From the NCBI GenBank assembly GCA_023512475.1, contig JAILZL010000002.1, positions 62,001 to 126,000 of the forward strand: DNA of 64,000 nt, in the 5' to 3' direction. The stretch comes from Syntrophobacterales bacterium (GTDB taxonomy: Bacteria > Desulfobacterota > Desulfobaccia > Desulfobaccales > 0-14-0-80-60-11). Below, one piece after another: positions 31,129 through 39,869 of this stretch. The notes beneath the pieces were generated by a model, which worked only from the letters and a program-made list of their open reading frames with translations, was not told where the DNA came from and searched no databases. The number at the start of each line of letters is the position of its first letter. Within the stretch, counting starts at the first letter, position 1. The position numbers and the translations under genes are program-made.

Positions 31129-31559
31129 TGGCGGTGAAGATTCTCACCACCCCCCGCCTGGAGCGCTGCATCGGCTGTTACTCCTGCTCTTTGGCCTGCG
31201 CCCGCCTGGTGCACCGGCGGCTGTCCTGGGAGACCGCCGGCATCCGCATCTTCACCTCCGGAGGGCTGTCCACCGGGTTTGAGGCCAAGGTCTGTCTGGC
31301 CTGCGAGCCGCCGCCCTGTGCTGCGGCCTGCCCCACCGGCGCCTTCGCGCCCCGCAAAGGGGGCGGGGTGGTGGTGCGGCGGCGGCTGTGCATCCGCTGC
31401 GGGGAGTGCGCCCGGGCCTGCCCGGTGGACGCCATCTCCCTGGACCCCCAGGGCGAGCCCTTCGTCTGTCTGCATTGCGGCCGCTGTGTTCCTTTCTGCC
31501 CCCATGACTGTCTGGCCATGCGGCCGGTGAGCGCCGATGGCCGGGAGGAAGCGCCATGA
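31128..31559 (+). CDS. 4Fe-4S dicluster ferredoxin-type protein associated with AOR
   Basis: CIGCYSCSLACARLVHR, CLACEPPPCAAACPTGAF, CIRCGECARACPVDAISL, CLHCGRCVPFCPHDCL. Confidence 0.9.
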   Translation: MAVKILTTPRLERCIGCYSCSLACARLVHRRLSWETAGIRIFTSGGLSTGFEAKVCLACEPPPCAAACPTGAFAPRKGGGVVVRRRLCIRCGECARACPVDAISLDPQGEPFVCLHCGRCVPFCPHDCLAMRPVSADGREEAP

Positions 31560-33304
31560 TCCGGGACACCTTCCGGGTGCTGTGGGTGGATCTGGCCACC
31601 GGCAAGGGCCGGGTGGAGGAGCTCCCGGGGCGGGAGGAGGTCCTGGGCGGCAGCGGTCTGGCGGCCCGGCTCTTTGAACAATACGGCCGGCCGGAGCTCC
31701 CCTGGAACCACCCGGAGCAGCCCCTCATCTTCACCATCGGCCCCCTCACCGGCTATTTCCCTCTGATGAGCAAAACGGTGGCGGGTTTCAAGTCCCCTTA
31801 CCACGATCAGTACGCCGAAAGCCATGCCGGGGGCCGTTCCGCCCTGGCCCTGCGCTTCGCCGACCTGGACGCCCTGGTGGTCAGCGGCCGGGCCCCGCGG
31901 CCCAGCGTGCTGGGGGTGGGCTCCCGGCATCTGGAGGTGCGGGAGGCCCATTACCTGTGGGGCCGGGATGTCCTGGCGGTGGGGAAATACCTGCGCCGCA
32001 TGTTCTCCGGGGCGGGCCACCGCAGCATCCTGCGCATCGGTCCCGCCGGGGAGCAAGGCTGCGCCTATGCCTGCATCAACGTGGACACCTACCGCCACTT
32101 CGGCCGGCTGGGGGGCGGGGCGGTGATGGGGGCCAAACACCTCAAGGCCATCGTCATTCAGGGGGACGCCACCTTCCCCCTCCCCGAGGGAAAGGAGTAT
32201 GCCGCCCTTTTTGAGCGGGTCTTCCGGCTCCTCACCGACACCCCCATGATGCAGAAATACCACAACCTGGGCACCCCGGCGAATATCCGGGTCTTAAATG
32301 ACCTCAAGGCCCTGCCCTGGCGCAACCTCACCGCCACCAGCGACCCCCGGGCGGAGGAGATCAGTGGCGAGCGCTTCGCCGAGGCGGTGCTGCTGCGGAA
32401 CACCGCCTGCGCCGGCTGCCCGGTGGGCTGCATCCACCTGGGCTTTGTGCGGGAGAAGTTCCGGGCGGAAAACCGCTACTTCTTCCGGCAGATCGGCTAT
32501 GACCACGAGCCCATCTACGCCATGGGCTCCATGCTGGGGGTGACGGACGCCTTCCAGGTGCTGCGTCTCATTGAGACCACAGACCGGCTGGGGCTGGACG
32601 TCATGAGCGCCGGGGTGGCCCTGGCCTGGGCCGTGGAGGCCTGGGAGCGGGGCCTGCTCACAGAAAGCGACACCCTGCTGCCCTTGGGGTTCGGGGACGT
32701 GCCCGCCCTGGAACAGGCCCTGCACCATCTGGCCCGGGGGGCCACCGACTTCTACCGCCTGCTGGCCCAGGGCACCGCCAAGGCCGCCGCGGTCTATGGC
32801 GGCGGGGATTTTGCCTGCGTCCTGGGGCAGGAGATGGCCGGCTACGCCACCGGCGAGGTCTTTTTCGTCTCCCAGGCCCTGGGCTTCCGCCATTCCCACC
32901 TGGACGCCGCCGGCTACTCTTTTGACCAGAAGGCCCGGGAACGGCGGGTGGAGGAGGCCCTGGACTACCTTCTGGCCGAGGAGCGCCAGCGGGTGATCCT
33001 CACCTCCCTGGTGGCCTGCCTCTTTGCCCGGGAGGTCTATCGCCCGGAGCTGGTGGCGGAATGTCTGGCGGTTCTGGGCTACGGGGAGCTGGCGGCCCGC
33101 CTGGGCGAAGTGGGGGAGGCCATCCAGCGCCGGCGCTGGCGCCTGAAGCTCGCCACCGGCTATGACCCCGACCGGGTGGAGATCCCCCGGCGCCTCTTGG
33201 AGGTGGAGAACTGGAAGGGGAAGGTGGATGCGGACTTCATGACCGCGCTGAAAGCCGCCTATGCCCGGGTCATCCGGGAGCTGGGCCGGCCGGCGCAGGG
33301 CTGA
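31556..33304 (+). CDS. Aldehyde ferredoxin oxidoreductase family protein
   Basis: LGGSGLAARLF, SPYHDQYAESHAGGRSALALRFADLDALVVSGRAPRPSVL, CAYACINVDTYRHFGRLGGGAVMGAKHLKAIVI, CAGCPVGC; ATGA coupling to the ferredoxin. Confidence 0.93.
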   Translation: MIRDTFRVLWVDLATGKGRVEELPGREEVLGGSGLAARLFEQYGRPELPWNHPEQPLIFTIGPLTGYFPLMSKTVAGFKSPYHDQYAESHAGGRSALALRFADLDALVVSGRAPRPSVLGVGSRHLEVREAHYLWGRDVLAVGKYLRRMFSGAGHRSILRIGPAGEQGCAYACINVDTYRHFGRLGGGAVMGAKHLKAIVIQGDATFPLPEGKEYAALFERVFRLLTDTPMMQKYHNLGTPANIRVLNDLKALPWRNLTATSDPRAEEISGERFAEAVLLRNTACAGCPVGCIHLGFVREKFRAENRYFFRQIGYDHEPIYAMGSMLGVTDAFQVLRLIETTDRLGLDVMSAGVALAWAVEAWERGLLTESDTLLPLGFGDVPALEQALHHLARGATDFYRLLAQGTAKAAAVYGGGDFACVLGQEMAGYATGEVFFVSQALGFRHSHLDAAGYSFDQKARERRVEEALDYLLAEERQRVILTSLVACLFAREVYRPELVAECLAVLGYGELAARLGEVGEAIQRRRWRLKLATGYDPDRVEIPRRLLEVENWKGKVDADFMTALKAAYARVIRELGRPAQG

Positions 33305-33365
33305 CCTCCGGGAGCCCACAGGCGGAGATCCCCGGCCTTTGCTCTTCGCCCTCCCTGAAAGCGAG

Positions 33366-33438
33366 GGGGATTAGGCGACAGGGGCGCGAGGGGGAAGGGC
33401 CGTTCTGCTCCGCCGTCCCCCTCGCCCCGATCCCCTTA
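33366..33438. terminator. Long G/C hairpin between convergent genes (bidirectional terminator candidate)
   Basis: GGGGAT...GGGGCGcGAGGGGGA / TCCCCCTCGCCCCgATCCCC inverted repeat. Confidence 0.55.
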
Positions 33439-33645
33439 CGGAGCCGGCGGGGCCAGGCAGGGGGGCGGGGTGTCGGTGAGCCGGTCCGGCCAGGCATAGG
33501 CGCAGAAGAGGTAGACCTGATCCTCGGAGCCGCTGGAAAACCACTTGCTGGCGAGATACGGGCAGGTACAGCAGACCTCCGGGACCTCATCCTGGTCCAC
33601 TCCCGGCAGACTGACGCTCAGGTGGCGGAATTCCTCCGGGCGCAT
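33436..33645 (-). CDS. Hypothetical Cys-containing small protein (69 aa)
   Basis: MRPEEFRHLSVSLPGVDQDEVPEVCCTCPYLASKWFSSGSEDQVYLFCAYAWPDRL...; RBS-like GGAGG upstream. Confidence 0.6.
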   Translation of the reverse strand: MRPEEFRHLSVSLPGVDQDEVPEVCCTCPYLASKWFSSGSEDQVYLFCAYAWPDRLTDTPPPCLAPPAP

Positions 33646-33742
33646 CGGTTCCTCCTTCGGTGGAACCCCTCCGCTGGGGTTCGAAGACAGCCGCCGCCGA
33701 GGAGCCGGTGGGGTGGCCGGCCATCTCATCTGGGAGGAGGGT

Positions 33743-34207
33743 ATGACCACGGAACACGCGGACCGGGGCGCCGCCGAGGCCCTCACGGCGGTGGCCGATC
33801 GCTACTGTTTCGTCTGCGGCCCGGACAATCCCCGGGGCCTCCGGATCAAGGTGCGCTATGAGCCCGAGGAGCAGGCGGCTCACAGCGAGCTCACCCTGCC
33901 CCGGGAGTTCCAGGGCTGGGCCGATCTCATCCACGGCGGCATCCTGGCCACGCTCCTCGATGAGATGATGGCCCATGCGGTGTGGCGCTTCGCCGGCCCC
34001 GGCGTCACCCTGTCCATGGAAGTGCGCTTCCACACCCCCCTCAAACCCGGAGAGGCCATCCGGGTGCGGGGGGTGCTGAGCCCCGGAAACGGCCGCCGCC
34101 GCCAGGCCGAGGCGGAGATCCTGCGGCTGACGGACGGCAAAAGGATCGCCAGCGGCCGGAGCCGCTTCCTGCTTTTGGAGGAGAAGCCCACCTTCCGGGC
34201 CACCTGA
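33743..34207 (+). CDS. Hotdog-fold thioesterase (PaaI family)
   Basis: CFVCGPDNPRGLRIKVRYE, GWADLIHGGILATLLDEMMAHA. Confidence 0.88.
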   Translation: MTTEHADRGAAEALTAVADRYCFVCGPDNPRGLRIKVRYEPEEQAAHSELTLPREFQGWADLIHGGILATLLDEMMAHAVWRFAGPGVTLSMEVRFHTPLKPGEAIRVRGVLSPGNGRRRQAEAEILRLTDGKRIASGRSRFLLLEEKPTFRAT

Positions 34208-34349
34208 GGGCCCCGGGGCGCCAGGGGGGGCCTTCCCGGGGATGGCCGCGAAGGGTAAGGGATGGGGCAAGGGGCAAACGCAGCCCGCCGCTCCCGGGCC
34301 CCTCTCCCCCAAGTGCCCGATTCCCATCTTTTCCTGTTCCCTGACGCCG

Positions 34350-34820
34350 ATGCTTCGGGTCAGCATCCTCATGGTGGGCCGGACCAAGGAGCCCTTCCTC
34401 CGGGAAGGGGTGGAGTTTTTCCGCCGCCGCCTGGCCCCGTACCTGCACCTTTCCCTGGTGGAGGTGCGGGCGGAGCGGGAGGTCAAGGGCCTCCCCCCCG
34501 AAACCATCAAGGCCCGGGAAGGGGAGCGCCTCCTGTCCCGGGTGCCAGAGCGGGCGTACCTCACGGCCCTGGACCCCCAGGGGCGGGAATACACCACCCC
34601 GGACTTCGCCCGCTGGCTGGCACGCCGGGAAGCGGAGGGCCGTCCCGTGGCCTTTCTCGTGGGCGGCCATCTGGGTCTGGCCCCGTTGGTGCTCTCCCGG
34701 GCGGAGGCCACCCTGGCCCTCTCCCGCCTCACCTTCTCCCACGAATTGGCCCGCCTGGTGCTCCTGGAGCAGCTCTACCGGGCCATGACCCTCCGGGCCG
34801 GTCACCCCTATCATGTGTAA
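34350..34820 (+). CDS. rlmH: 23S rRNA (pseudouridine1915-N3)-methyltransferase
   Basis: VAFLVGGHLGLAPLVLSRAEATLALSRLTFSHELARLVLLEQLYRAMTLRAGHPYH; start trimmed. Confidence 0.93.
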   Translation: MLRVSILMVGRTKEPFLREGVEFFRRRLAPYLHLSLVEVRAEREVKGLPPETIKAREGERLLSRVPERAYLTALDPQGREYTTPDFARWLARREAEGRPVAFLVGGHLGLAPLVLSRAEATLALSRLTFSHELARLVLLEQLYRAMTLRAGHPYHV

Positions 34821-34862
34821 GGCACCAGGTCCAGGTTCTCTCCTGACCCCGGTTCGCCGGCC

Positions 34863-35672
34863 TCAGTCCCAGGGCCAGATCCGGGCCAAATAGGCCAGGG
34901 AGGGCTCCAGACCTCCCTCGGCGTGGGGCTCCAGGGTGATGAGGGGCGGGGTGGCGAGGCGGGCCCCCAGGTAGTCCAGGATGAACTTCAGGGGCACCCG
35001 GCCGGTGCCCAGGGCCGCGTGCTGGTCGTGGCTGCCGTCGTTGTCATGCAGGTGCAGCAGGCCGAGATGGGGCCACAGGGCCGCCAGCCAGCCGTCATAA
35101 TCCCCGTCCCCGAAGGCCAGGAGGTGCCCCACATCCAGACAGACCTTGAGATTGGGGGCCCCGGCCCGCTCCAGGACCTCCAAAAAGAGGTTTTTATCCT
35201 CCCCCCGTTCAAAGACATTCTCCAGGACCAACAGGGTGTCGTGGGCCCGGGCGGCCTGGGCCAGCTCCCGGAAGGTGGCGGTGGCCCGGGTGAGCCATCT
35301 CCGCCGGGCATGGCGGTAGTGCCGGGCCTCATAGCCCAGGTGGCAGACCAGCGCCGCGGGCCGGAAGACCGGCAGCCAGCGGCAGACCTGGCGCAGCCGG
35401 GTGCGCGTGGCGGCCAGCACCAGGTCGTCCAGGGCCCCGGGGGCCATGTCCTGGAAGGGGGCGTGCAGGGTGAGGCGCCGCCCGGCTGCCAGGAAGCGCC
35501 GGGCGACGCCCTTCAGGATCCGGGGCGGATAACGGCTCAGGCTTCGGGCATCCAGGCCGATCTCCGGGTTCAGGCCCCGTTCCAGAAACCGCGACCCATA
35601 GCGCCCCAAAAGATAAGGGAACGGGATGTTGACCTGCACCCGGGGAATGAGGGCCTCAGGGGTGAGCCCCAT
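34863..35672 (-). CDS. Sugar phosphate isomerase/epimerase (xylose isomerase-like TIM barrel)
   Basis: LTLHAPFQDMAPGALD, LVLENVFERGEDKNLFLEVLERAG, KVCLDVGHLLAFGD, LLHLHDNDGSHDQHAALGTGRVPL. Confidence 0.87.
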   Translation of the reverse strand: MGLTPEALIPRVQVNIPFPYLLGRYGSRFLERGLNPEIGLDARSLSRYPPRILKGVARRFLAAGRRLTLHAPFQDMAPGALDDLVLAATRTRLRQVCRWLPVFRPAALVCHLGYEARHYRHARRRWLTRATATFRELAQAARAHDTLLVLENVFERGEDKNLFLEVLERAGAPNLKVCLDVGHLLAFGDGDYDGWLAALWPHLGLLHLHDNDGSHDQHAALGTGRVPLKFILDYLGARLATPPLITLEPHAEGGLEPSLAYLARIWPWD

Positions 35673-35684
35673 GCCGAGCCCAGC

Positions 35685-36098
35685 TCAGTGGGAGGTGGGA
35701 TACTGCACCAGCTCCACCAGCAGTCCGAAGGTGGCCTTGGGATGAATAAAGGCCACCCGGGTGTGGTGGGCGCCCTCCCGGGGGGTTTCGTCAATGAGCT
35801 TGACACCCGCGGCCTTCAGCTCCGCCACCGCGGCGTCGATATCCTCCACCTCCAGAGCAAGGTGGTGGAAGCCTTCCCCCCGGGTCTCCAGAAACTTGGC
35901 CACCGGGCTGTCCGGCGCGGTGGGCAGGAGGAGCTCCAGATTGCTTTCCCCCACTTTGAAGAAGCTCACTTTGACCTTCTGTGTCTCCACCACCTCTTCG
36001 CCCCCCAGCTCCAGGCAGAGATTCTCGCCGTAGAGCTTTTTGGCCGGGTCCAGGTCCTTCACTGCAATGCCCAGATGGGCGATGCGCTTGATTTTCAT
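35685..36098 (-). CDS. mce: Methylmalonyl-CoA epimerase
   Basis: KRIAHLGIAVKDLDPAKKLYGENLCLE, GEGFHHLALEVEDIDAAVAELKAAGVKLIDETPREGAHHTRVAFIHPKATFGLLVELVQ; start trimmed. Confidence 0.92.
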   Translation of the reverse strand: MKIKRIAHLGIAVKDLDPAKKLYGENLCLELGGEEVVETQKVKVSFFKVGESNLELLLPTAPDSPVAKFLETRGEGFHHLALEVEDIDAAVAELKAAGVKLIDETPREGAHHTRVAFIHPKATFGLLVELVQYPTSH

Positions 36099-36259
36099 GC
36101 TCTCCTCCTCGGGAAGGGTGCGGCCGTCCGGCCCTGATAATCTCTTGCCCAAATAAGCTGCCATTATATATGATGAAACGAGCCGGGGGAAGACGGTCCG
36201 GGCAGGGCGGCGCCCGTCCCCTGCCGGAGAATTTTCTGCCCCGGCCGCCGTGGAGTGCC

Positions 36260-37498
36260 ATGACCCCAGATGACCTTTTTGCCCGGGTGGCGGCCCGGCT
36301 GACGGAGCTGGCGCCGGAGATGGTGGAGCTGCAGCGGGAACTGGTGCGCCGGGTGGCGGTGGGCCCCGATGCCGGCGGCCCCGGCGAAGGGGAGAAAGCC
36401 GACTTCCTGGCCGGGCTGATGGCCCGCTGGGGGCTGGAGGTGCACCATTTTCCCGCCCCCGACCCCCGGGTGCCGGGTGGGGTGCGGCCCAATCTGGTGG
36501 CCTTCCTGCCGGGCCGGGAGGCGCGGAGGGTCTGGGTGCTGAGTCACCTGGACGTGGTGCCTCCGGGGGACCTCTCCCTGTGGGACTCCGACCCCTTCAC
36601 CCTGCGGGTGGAAGGGGACCGCCTCTATGGCCGGGGCACCGAAGACAACCACCACGGCATCGTCACCTCCCTCATGGCGGTCCGGGCCCTGCTGGAGGTG
36701 GGCGCCACCCCCGCCCGCACCGTGGCGCTGGCGCTGGTGGCCGACGAGGAGACGAGCAGCGGCAAGGGCCTGGACTTTCTCCTGCGGGAGCACGGGGAGC
36801 TCTTCAGCCCCGAGGACCTCATCATCGTCCCCGACGCCGGCAGTCCCGACGGCACCATGATCGAAGTGGCGGAAAAGAGCCTGCTGTGGCTGAAGCTCAC
36901 CCTGAGCGGCAAGCAGTGCCATGCCAGCCGCCCGGAGCTGGGCCACAACACCCTCAGGGCCGCGGCCCACGCCATCGTGGCCTTAGAGGCCCTCCGGCGG
37001 GAGTTTCCGGGGGAGAACCCCCTCTTCCGGCCGCCGGGCAGCACCTTTGAGCCCACCAAAATGGAGGCCAACGTCCCCAACGTCAACACCATTCCGGGGC
37101 GGGACGTCTTTTACCTGGACTGCCGGGTGCTGCCGGAGTATGACCTGGAGGCGGTCAAAGCCCGGGTGGCCGAGCTGGCTTGGGAGGCTGCCGCCCCCTT
37201 CGGGGTGACGGTGACCCTGGAGGCGGTGCAGGAGCAGCCCGCGGCGCCCCTGACCGACCCCGGGGCCCCGGTGGTCACGGCCTTAAGCCGGGCCATCCGG
37301 GCGGTCTACGGCCGGGAGGCGGTGCCCCAGGGCATCGGCGGCGGCACGGTGGCCGCCTTTTTCCGGCGGCGGGGCCTGCCCGCGGCGGTGTGGATGACGG
37401 TGAGCGACACCGCCCATCAGCCCAATGAATTCTGCCGCCTCAGCACCCTGGTGGGGGACGCCCAGGTGCTGGCCCATGTCTTTCTCTTCGGAGACTGA
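36260..37498 (+). CDS. M20 family metallopeptidase/deacylase
   Basis: VLSHLDVVPPGDLSLWDSDPF, GRGTEDNHHGIVTSLMAVRALLE, VADEETSSGKG. Confidence 0.9.
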   Translation: MTPDDLFARVAARLTELAPEMVELQRELVRRVAVGPDAGGPGEGEKADFLAGLMARWGLEVHHFPAPDPRVPGGVRPNLVAFLPGREARRVWVLSHLDVVPPGDLSLWDSDPFTLRVEGDRLYGRGTEDNHHGIVTSLMAVRALLEVGATPARTVALALVADEETSSGKGLDFLLREHGELFSPEDLIIVPDAGSPDGTMIEVAEKSLLWLKLTLSGKQCHASRPELGHNTLRAAAHAIVALEALRREFPGENPLFRPPGSTFEPTKMEANVPNVNTIPGRDVFYLDCRVLPEYDLEAVKARVAELAWEAAAPFGVTVTLEAVQEQPAAPLTDPGAPVVTALSRAIRAVYGREAVPQGIGGGTVAAFFRRRGLPAAVWMTVSDTAHQPNEFCRLSTLVGDAQVLAHVFLFGD

Positions 37499-37505
37499 CC
37501 CGGCC

Positions 37506-37763
37506 CTACAGGCCCTCCCACAGGTGCCGGTCGTGGCAAAATTCCCAGTTGCTGTCGTCCACGATGAAGAAATTGTCCACATCTTCATCCAGCATCTCCG
37601 CCCATTCCTCCCGGGCGTCCACCGGGTCCTGGGACCCGAGCCAGAGGCGGACGCTGAATTCCTGGGCGAAACCCGGATGGCGCAGGAGTTCCCGGGGATG
37701 CTGGTCCAGGACCAGATAGGACGTGACCCCCATATGCCGTCGGATGATCACCGGATAGGACAT
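37506..37763 (-). CDS. Hypothetical protein (85 aa)
   Basis: MSYPVIIRRHMGVTSYLVLDQHPRELLRHPGFAQEFSVRLWLGSQ...; isolated ORF between flanking genes. Confidence 0.5.
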   Translation of the reverse strand: MSYPVIIRRHMGVTSYLVLDQHPRELLRHPGFAQEFSVRLWLGSQDPVDAREEWAEMLDEDVDNFFIVDDSNWEFCHDRHLWEGL

Positions 37764-37812
37764 GGCCTCCTCCTGGAAGCCCCGCCGGTCACACCTGAGG
37801 GCGGGCCGTGAT

Positions 37813-38310
37813 ATGCTGAGGATATATAACTCCTTGCCAGAATTCTGGCGACGGGGCAAGGGGGTTGTGGGCGGCCTCCTCCTCGCCGCGGCCCTGACCG
37901 CAGCCTGCGGCCGACTGGGGCAGGTGCCCACCGCCTTGGCCCCCGACGATTACCAGGAGGTGAGTCTGGCCCAGCTGCGCCACCCCGCGGCCGCCCAGGC
38001 CCTGGTGGGCCGGCGGGTGCGTTTTCCGGCGTTTTTCTGGGAGTATGTCACTTACGACCCCGCCATGTTCAGCAATTACGCCCTGCTGGCCCGCCACCCC
38101 CGGGGCTGGTGGGACCTCCGGTGGGCGGCGCTCTACGAGTCCCCCCGGATGCAGGGCTTTTATGACCGGTTGGCCCTGGATGCGGCCCAACAGACGCGCC
38201 TCAAGCCCCGACGCCTGACGCGCCTGCTCATCTATGGGGAGGTGCTCCCCCTGGGGCCCAGGCTCACCTACGTGCGCCTGCATCAGGCCCAGGAGCTGGA
38301 GCCCAACTGA
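37813..38310 (+). CDS. Putative lipoprotein
   Basis: Hydrophobic N-terminus GLLLAAALTAACG with lipobox; Met at 37813 chosen. Confidence 0.65.
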   Translation: MLRIYNSLPEFWRRGKGVVGGLLLAAALTAACGRLGQVPTALAPDDYQEVSLAQLRHPAAAQALVGRRVRFPAFFWEYVTYDPAMFSNYALLARHPRGWWDLRWAALYESPRMQGFYDRLALDAAQQTRLKPRRLTRLLIYGEVLPLGPRLTYVRLHQAQELEPN

Positions 38311-38441
38311 AACCGGGAGGAGACGTCAGGAAAGGGGCGGGGGGAAACAGCCTAGACACCGGGGCAGCCGGGGCCCGGAAGGAGCCCCTGGGGTCTCTGG
38401 CAGGCCCACCGGACCGACCCGGGGGTCCTGAGGCAGCGCCG

Positions 38442-39008
38442 ATGAATCTGCTGGATCTGGGAATCATCCTGTTGTTGGCTCTCATTGTGCTGCGCGGCTA
38501 TTACCGCGGGTTCTTTCAGGAGCTGGCGGTGCTGGCCGGGGTGGTCGGGGGAGTGCTGGTGGCGGCCCACGGCTATCCCCGGGTGGGGGCCTGGCTCACC
38601 CCCCTCTTCCAGAACCCCACCTACGCCCGCTGGGCCGCCTTCGGCCTCCTGCTGGTGGGGGTGTACTGGGGGGTGCGGCTCCTCGCCTTCGGCCTGCAGC
38701 GCATCTTCCACTACCTCTACCTGGATTTTTTCGACCGTCTCCTGGGCGGCGCCCTCGCCTTGGCCAAGGGCGGCCTGGTGCTGGGCTTGGCGCTGATGCT
38801 GGTGGGTGTGGTGCTCCCCAAGGACTCCCCCCTGATGAAGGAGTCCCGCACCGCGCCCATATTGGTGGGGGTGGCGAAGCAGGCCCTGGGGTATCTGCCC
38901 CCGGATTTCAAAAAACACTTGCAGGAATTCTTGCGGGGGCAGTCCCGCCGGGAGCGCGGCCGAACCGTGGGGCTGCCCCGTGCAGGGGAGGGGATGCGTG
39001 TCGGCTGA
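38442..39008 (+). CDS. CvpA family membrane protein
   Basis: Four TM helices; LDLGIILLLALIVLRGYYRGFFQELAVLAGVVGG; DFFDRLLGGALALAKGGLVLGLALMLV. Confidence 0.88.
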   Translation: MNLLDLGIILLLALIVLRGYYRGFFQELAVLAGVVGGVLVAAHGYPRVGAWLTPLFQNPTYARWAAFGLLLVGVYWGVRLLAFGLQRIFHYLYLDFFDRLLGGALALAKGGLVLGLALMLVGVVLPKDSPLMKESRTAPILVGVAKQALGYLPPDFKKHLQEFLRGQSRRERGRTVGLPRAGEGMRVG

Positions 39009-39807
39009 CGATGCCGCTCCCCGGATGGTGGAGCGGTTTCTGGAGATTGTGGCCCGGCTGCGGGGGCCGGGCGGGTGCCCTTGGGACGCCCGGCAGACCC
39101 CGGAGACCCTGAAGACCTACGTCCTCGAAGAGGCCTACGAACTCGTAGAGGCGCTGGACCTGGGGGACCCGGCCAAGATCCGGGAGGAGCTGGGCGACCT
39201 CTTTTTGCACATTGTTTTTTTAAGCGACCTCTATCGGGAACGGGGCGCCTTCACCTTTGAGGAGGTGGTGCAGACCATCACCGCCAAGATGATCCACCGC
39301 CATCCCCACGTCTTCGGGACCGCCGAAGCCCGCACCCGGGAGGATCTGCGCCACCTGTGGCAGGAGGCTAAGGCCCGGGAGGGCAAGCCCCACAAGGACG
39401 CCTCCCTAGGGGAGATCTCCGCCGCCCTGCCGGCCCTGACCCAGGCCCGGCAGCTGGGGGAAGCCGCCTCCCGCCTGGGCTTTGACTGGCCGGACCTCCA
39501 GGGGGCGTTGGGAAAAGTGGAGGAGGAGTGGCAGGAGTTCCGCCAGGCCCTGGCCGGTCCGCCGGATCCCGCCCGGGAGGAGGAGCTGGGGGATCTCCTC
39601 TTCGCCCTTGTGAATGTGGCCCGCTTTCTCAAAATCGATCCGGAGCACGCCCTGCGGCGCACCCTCTACAAGTTCATCAAGCGCTTTCATGTGGTGGAGC
39701 GCACCCTGGCCAAGGCCGGCAAGACCCCGGAGTCCGCCACCCTGGAGGAGATGGACGCCATCTGGGAGGCGGCCAAAGCCCAGGAGCGGAAATGTCCTTC
39801 CGGGTGA
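38998..39807 (+). CDS. mazG: Nucleoside triphosphate pyrophosphohydrolase MazG
   Basis: RLRGPGGCPWDARQTPETLKTYVLEEAYELVEAL, REELGDLFLHIVF, EELGDLLFALVNVARFL; GTG start overlapping the cvpA end. Confidence 0.94.
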   Translation: MSADDAAPRMVERFLEIVARLRGPGGCPWDARQTPETLKTYVLEEAYELVEALDLGDPAKIREELGDLFLHIVFLSDLYRERGAFTFEEVVQTITAKMIHRHPHVFGTAEARTREDLRHLWQEAKAREGKPHKDASLGEISAALPALTQARQLGEAASRLGFDWPDLQGALGKVEEEWQEFRQALAGPPDPAREEELGDLLFALVNVARFLKIDPEHALRRTLYKFIKRFHVVERTLAKAGKTPESATLEEMDAIWEAAKAQERKCPSG

Positions 39808-39869
39808 GACCTGCGGTTGTCCTGCCCCGCGGGAAGTGATATTTTCAGGAAAACGAACCCGTTAAGGTT

